NCBI GenBank assembly: GCA_009839535.1
Contig: VXPN01000135.1
Location: 1 to 6,172 of the forward strand
Direction: 5' to 3'
Length of the DNA: 6,172 nucleotides
From: Boseongicola sp. SB0662_bin_57
GTDB lineage: Bacteria > Pseudomonadota > Alphaproteobacteria > Rhodobacterales > Rhodobacteraceae
A program made the translations under genes and the position numbers. Positions within the stretch are counted from its first letter, which is position 1. Every line of letters starts with the position of its first letter. Below the pieces are notes generated by a model. The model was given only the letters and a program-made list of their open reading frames with translations, was not told the DNA's origin and made no database searches. Of this stretch, positions 4,881 to 6,172 are shown one piece after another.

Positions 4881-6172
4881 ATGCCTGATGATGGACGGAT
4901 AAAGAAGCCGCTGGATCGCGACGTGAATCGCATCGGCGACAGCTTCATCTTTCCGCCGCGCGTTATCGACGACATCCACATAAAGGCCGAGCTTGGCCGC
5001 TACCGGATGCGGGGTTTCTCGCTCTTCAAGAAGATTCCGCACTGGGACGATTTGACCTTTCTGCCCGGAACGCTGACGCGTTTCGTGATCGAGGGCTATC
5101 GCGAGAAATGCGAGACCAGAACCGTGATCGGTCCGCGCGCAAAGCGGCCGCTCGAACTGGACATTCCAGTGTACGTGACGGGCATGAGCTTCGGCGCCTT
5201 GAGCTACGAGGCAAAGACGGCGCTTGCGCGAGGCGCGACGATGGCGGGCACCGCGACTTGCTCTGGCGAGGGGGGCATGATCCCTGACGAGCGACGATAC
5301 TCCTCGAAGTGGTTCTACCAGTGCATCCAGTCGCGCTACGGGTTCAATCCGCATCACCTGGTGCTGGCGGATGGATGCGAGTTCTTCATCGGCCAGGGCT
5401 GCAAGGTTGGCCTCGGAGGACACCTGATGGGCCAGAAGGTGACTGACCAGGTGGCTGAGATGCGGTCCTTGCCTGCCGGAATCGACCAACGGTCACCGGC
5501 GCGTCATCCGGACTGGCTCGGGCCGGACGATCTGGCACTGAAGATTCAGGAGATTCGGGAGGCCACCGATTGGCAGATCCCGATCCAGCTCAAGCTTGGT
5601 GCGGCGAGGGTCTATGACGACGTCAGGATGGCGGTCAAGTGCGACCCGGACTCGATCTACATTGACGGGATGGAAGGCGGCACCGGTGCAGGGCCGCATC
5701 TTGCGACGGAGGATACCGGCGTGCCGGGCATGGCCGCGATTCGCCAGGCCCGAAAGGCAATCGACGACCTTGGCAAGCGCGGCGAGATCAGCCTCGTCTA
5801 TGCCGGAGGCATCCGCAACGGAGCGGATGTCGCAAAGGCCGTTGCGCTCGGCGCGGACGGCATCGCGCTTGGCCATTCCGTCATGATGGCCTTGAACTGC
5901 AACAAGGACATTCCGGAAGCCAACTATCCAGAGGAAATCGGGGCCGAGCCAGGGTATTGCTACCATTGCCATTCCGGCCGGTGCCCGGTCGGCGTGGCAA
6001 CGCAGGATCCGGTTCTGCGGTCACGGCTTGACCCTGACGAGGCGGCGGAGCGGGTCTACAATTTCCTCCACACGCTGACGATCGAGGCGCAGCTTTTCGC
6101 GCGTGCCTGCGGCAAGACGCACCTGCACTCGCTGGAACCCGAGGATCTTGCCGCCCTGACAATGGAAGCGTC
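4881..6172 (+). CDS. FMN-binding glutamate synthase family protein, GlxD/MgsC-like (3' end cut)
   Basis: The frame is open from ATG 4881 to the window end: 430 complete codons and two bases, with no stop. It encodes the FMN/Fe-S synthase core of a glutamate synthase without amidotransferase or GXGXG parts. Visible blocks are GMSFGALS (101-108), TCSGEGGM (126-133), GQGCKVGLGGHL (171-182), IQLKLGAARV (about 236-245), DGMEGGTGAGP (262-272), YAGGIRNG (307-314) and GADGIALGHS, then CYHCHSGRCPVGVATQDP starting at C360. These match the FMN-binding barrel and iron-sulfur loop of GltB. The cysteines C360, C363 and C368 are the likely cluster ligands. In N-methylglutamate synthase the homologue transfers an amine to the 2-oxoglutarate skeleton on FMN. 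AAAGGA (4868-4873) lies 7 bases before the ATG. Related MgsC/GlxD proteins are about 440-450 residues as I recall, so only a short tail is probably missing. The 45-base gap before the gene suggests co-transcription. The family is clear; the exact substrate is not. Confidence 0.93.
   Translation, partial: MPDDGRIKKPLDRDVNRIGDSFIFPPRVIDDIHIKAELGRYRMRGFSLFKKIPHWDDLTFLPGTLTRFVIEGYREKCETRTVIGPRAKRPLELDIPVYVTGMSFGALSYEAKTALARGATMAGTATCSGEGGMIPDERRYSSKWFYQCIQSRYGFNPHHLVLADGCEFFIGQGCKVGLGGHLMGQKVTDQVAEMRSLPAGIDQRSPARHPDWLGPDDLALKIQEIREATDWQIPIQLKLGAARVYDDVRMAVKCDPDSIYIDGMEGGTGAGPHLATEDTGVPGMAAIRQARKAIDDLGKRGEISLVYAGGIRNGADVAKAVALGADGIALGHSVMMALNCNKDIPEANYPEEIGAEPGYCYHCHSGRCPVGVATQDPVLRSRLDPDEAAERVYNFLHTLTIEAQLFARACGKTHLHSLEPEDLAALTMEA

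Noticed and set aside
3786..5489. Long antisense open frame (567 codons) opposite the GXGXG gene and parts of its neighbours
   Set aside because: It crosses three sense genes and two gaps, shows no domain, and has the low-complexity Arg/Ala/His composition of a shadow frame.
2954..6172. Broken or frameshifted gltB
   Set aside because: Each piece has its own ribosome site, start and intact motifs, and the order amidotransferase, GXGXG, synthase differs from GltB (amidotransferase, synthase, GXGXG). This is a genuine split arrangement.

Overview
The window is a compact, GC-rich stretch (roughly 60% G+C by eye) of bacterial DNA with five genes, all on the + strand, and no mobile, RNA or CRISPR elements. 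Codon use is uniform. The ribosome binding sites are AGGA/GGAG-type, and one gene starts with GTG. The gene families and base composition fit a proteobacterium, perhaps an alphaproteobacterium. Related gene sets also occur in actinobacteria, so this assignment is tentative.

Layout: (1) 8-1351, a DadA/SoxB-like FAD-dependent amine or amino-acid oxidoreductase; (2) 1407-2882, a glutamine-synthetase-family ligase of the GlnT/GmaS side of the family; (3) 2954-3889, a class II glutamine amidotransferase (GlxB/MgsA-like); (4) 3966-4835, a stand-alone GXGXG beta-helix protein (GlxC/MgsB-like); (5) 4881 to the window end, the FMN-binding synthase core of a glutamate-synthase-like enzyme (GlxD/MgsC-like), cut by the right edge. 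Gaps of 55, 71, 76 and 45 bases separate the genes. They look like one operon, but with unusually roomy spacers, three of which hold GC-rich hairpins.

Genes 3-5 together are the three domains of the glutamate synthase (GOGAT) large chain, split into separate polypeptides. With a GS-like ligase upstream, this matches the known logic of the N-methylglutamate pathway (GmaS plus MgsABC) and of the rhizobial glnT/glxBCD genes: an ammonium or amine group is fixed on glutamate as a gamma-glutamyl amide, and the split synthase then moves it onto an alpha-amino position. The upstream FAD enzyme could oxidise the resulting N-substituted glutamate and release the carbon skeleton of the amine. It would take the place of the four-subunit N-methylglutamate dehydrogenase, no part of which is visible here.

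The substrate is not readable from the sequence. Several features argue against simply naming these genes gmaS-mgsABC: the ligase has a GCHHN motif where usual enzymes have HxH, the oxidoreductase lacks the histidine that carries covalent FMN in SoxB/MgdA proteins, and the GXGXG protein has an extra N-terminal segment. The most interesting reading is a substrate-variant amine or amino-acid nitrogen-assimilation operon. This is an inference.
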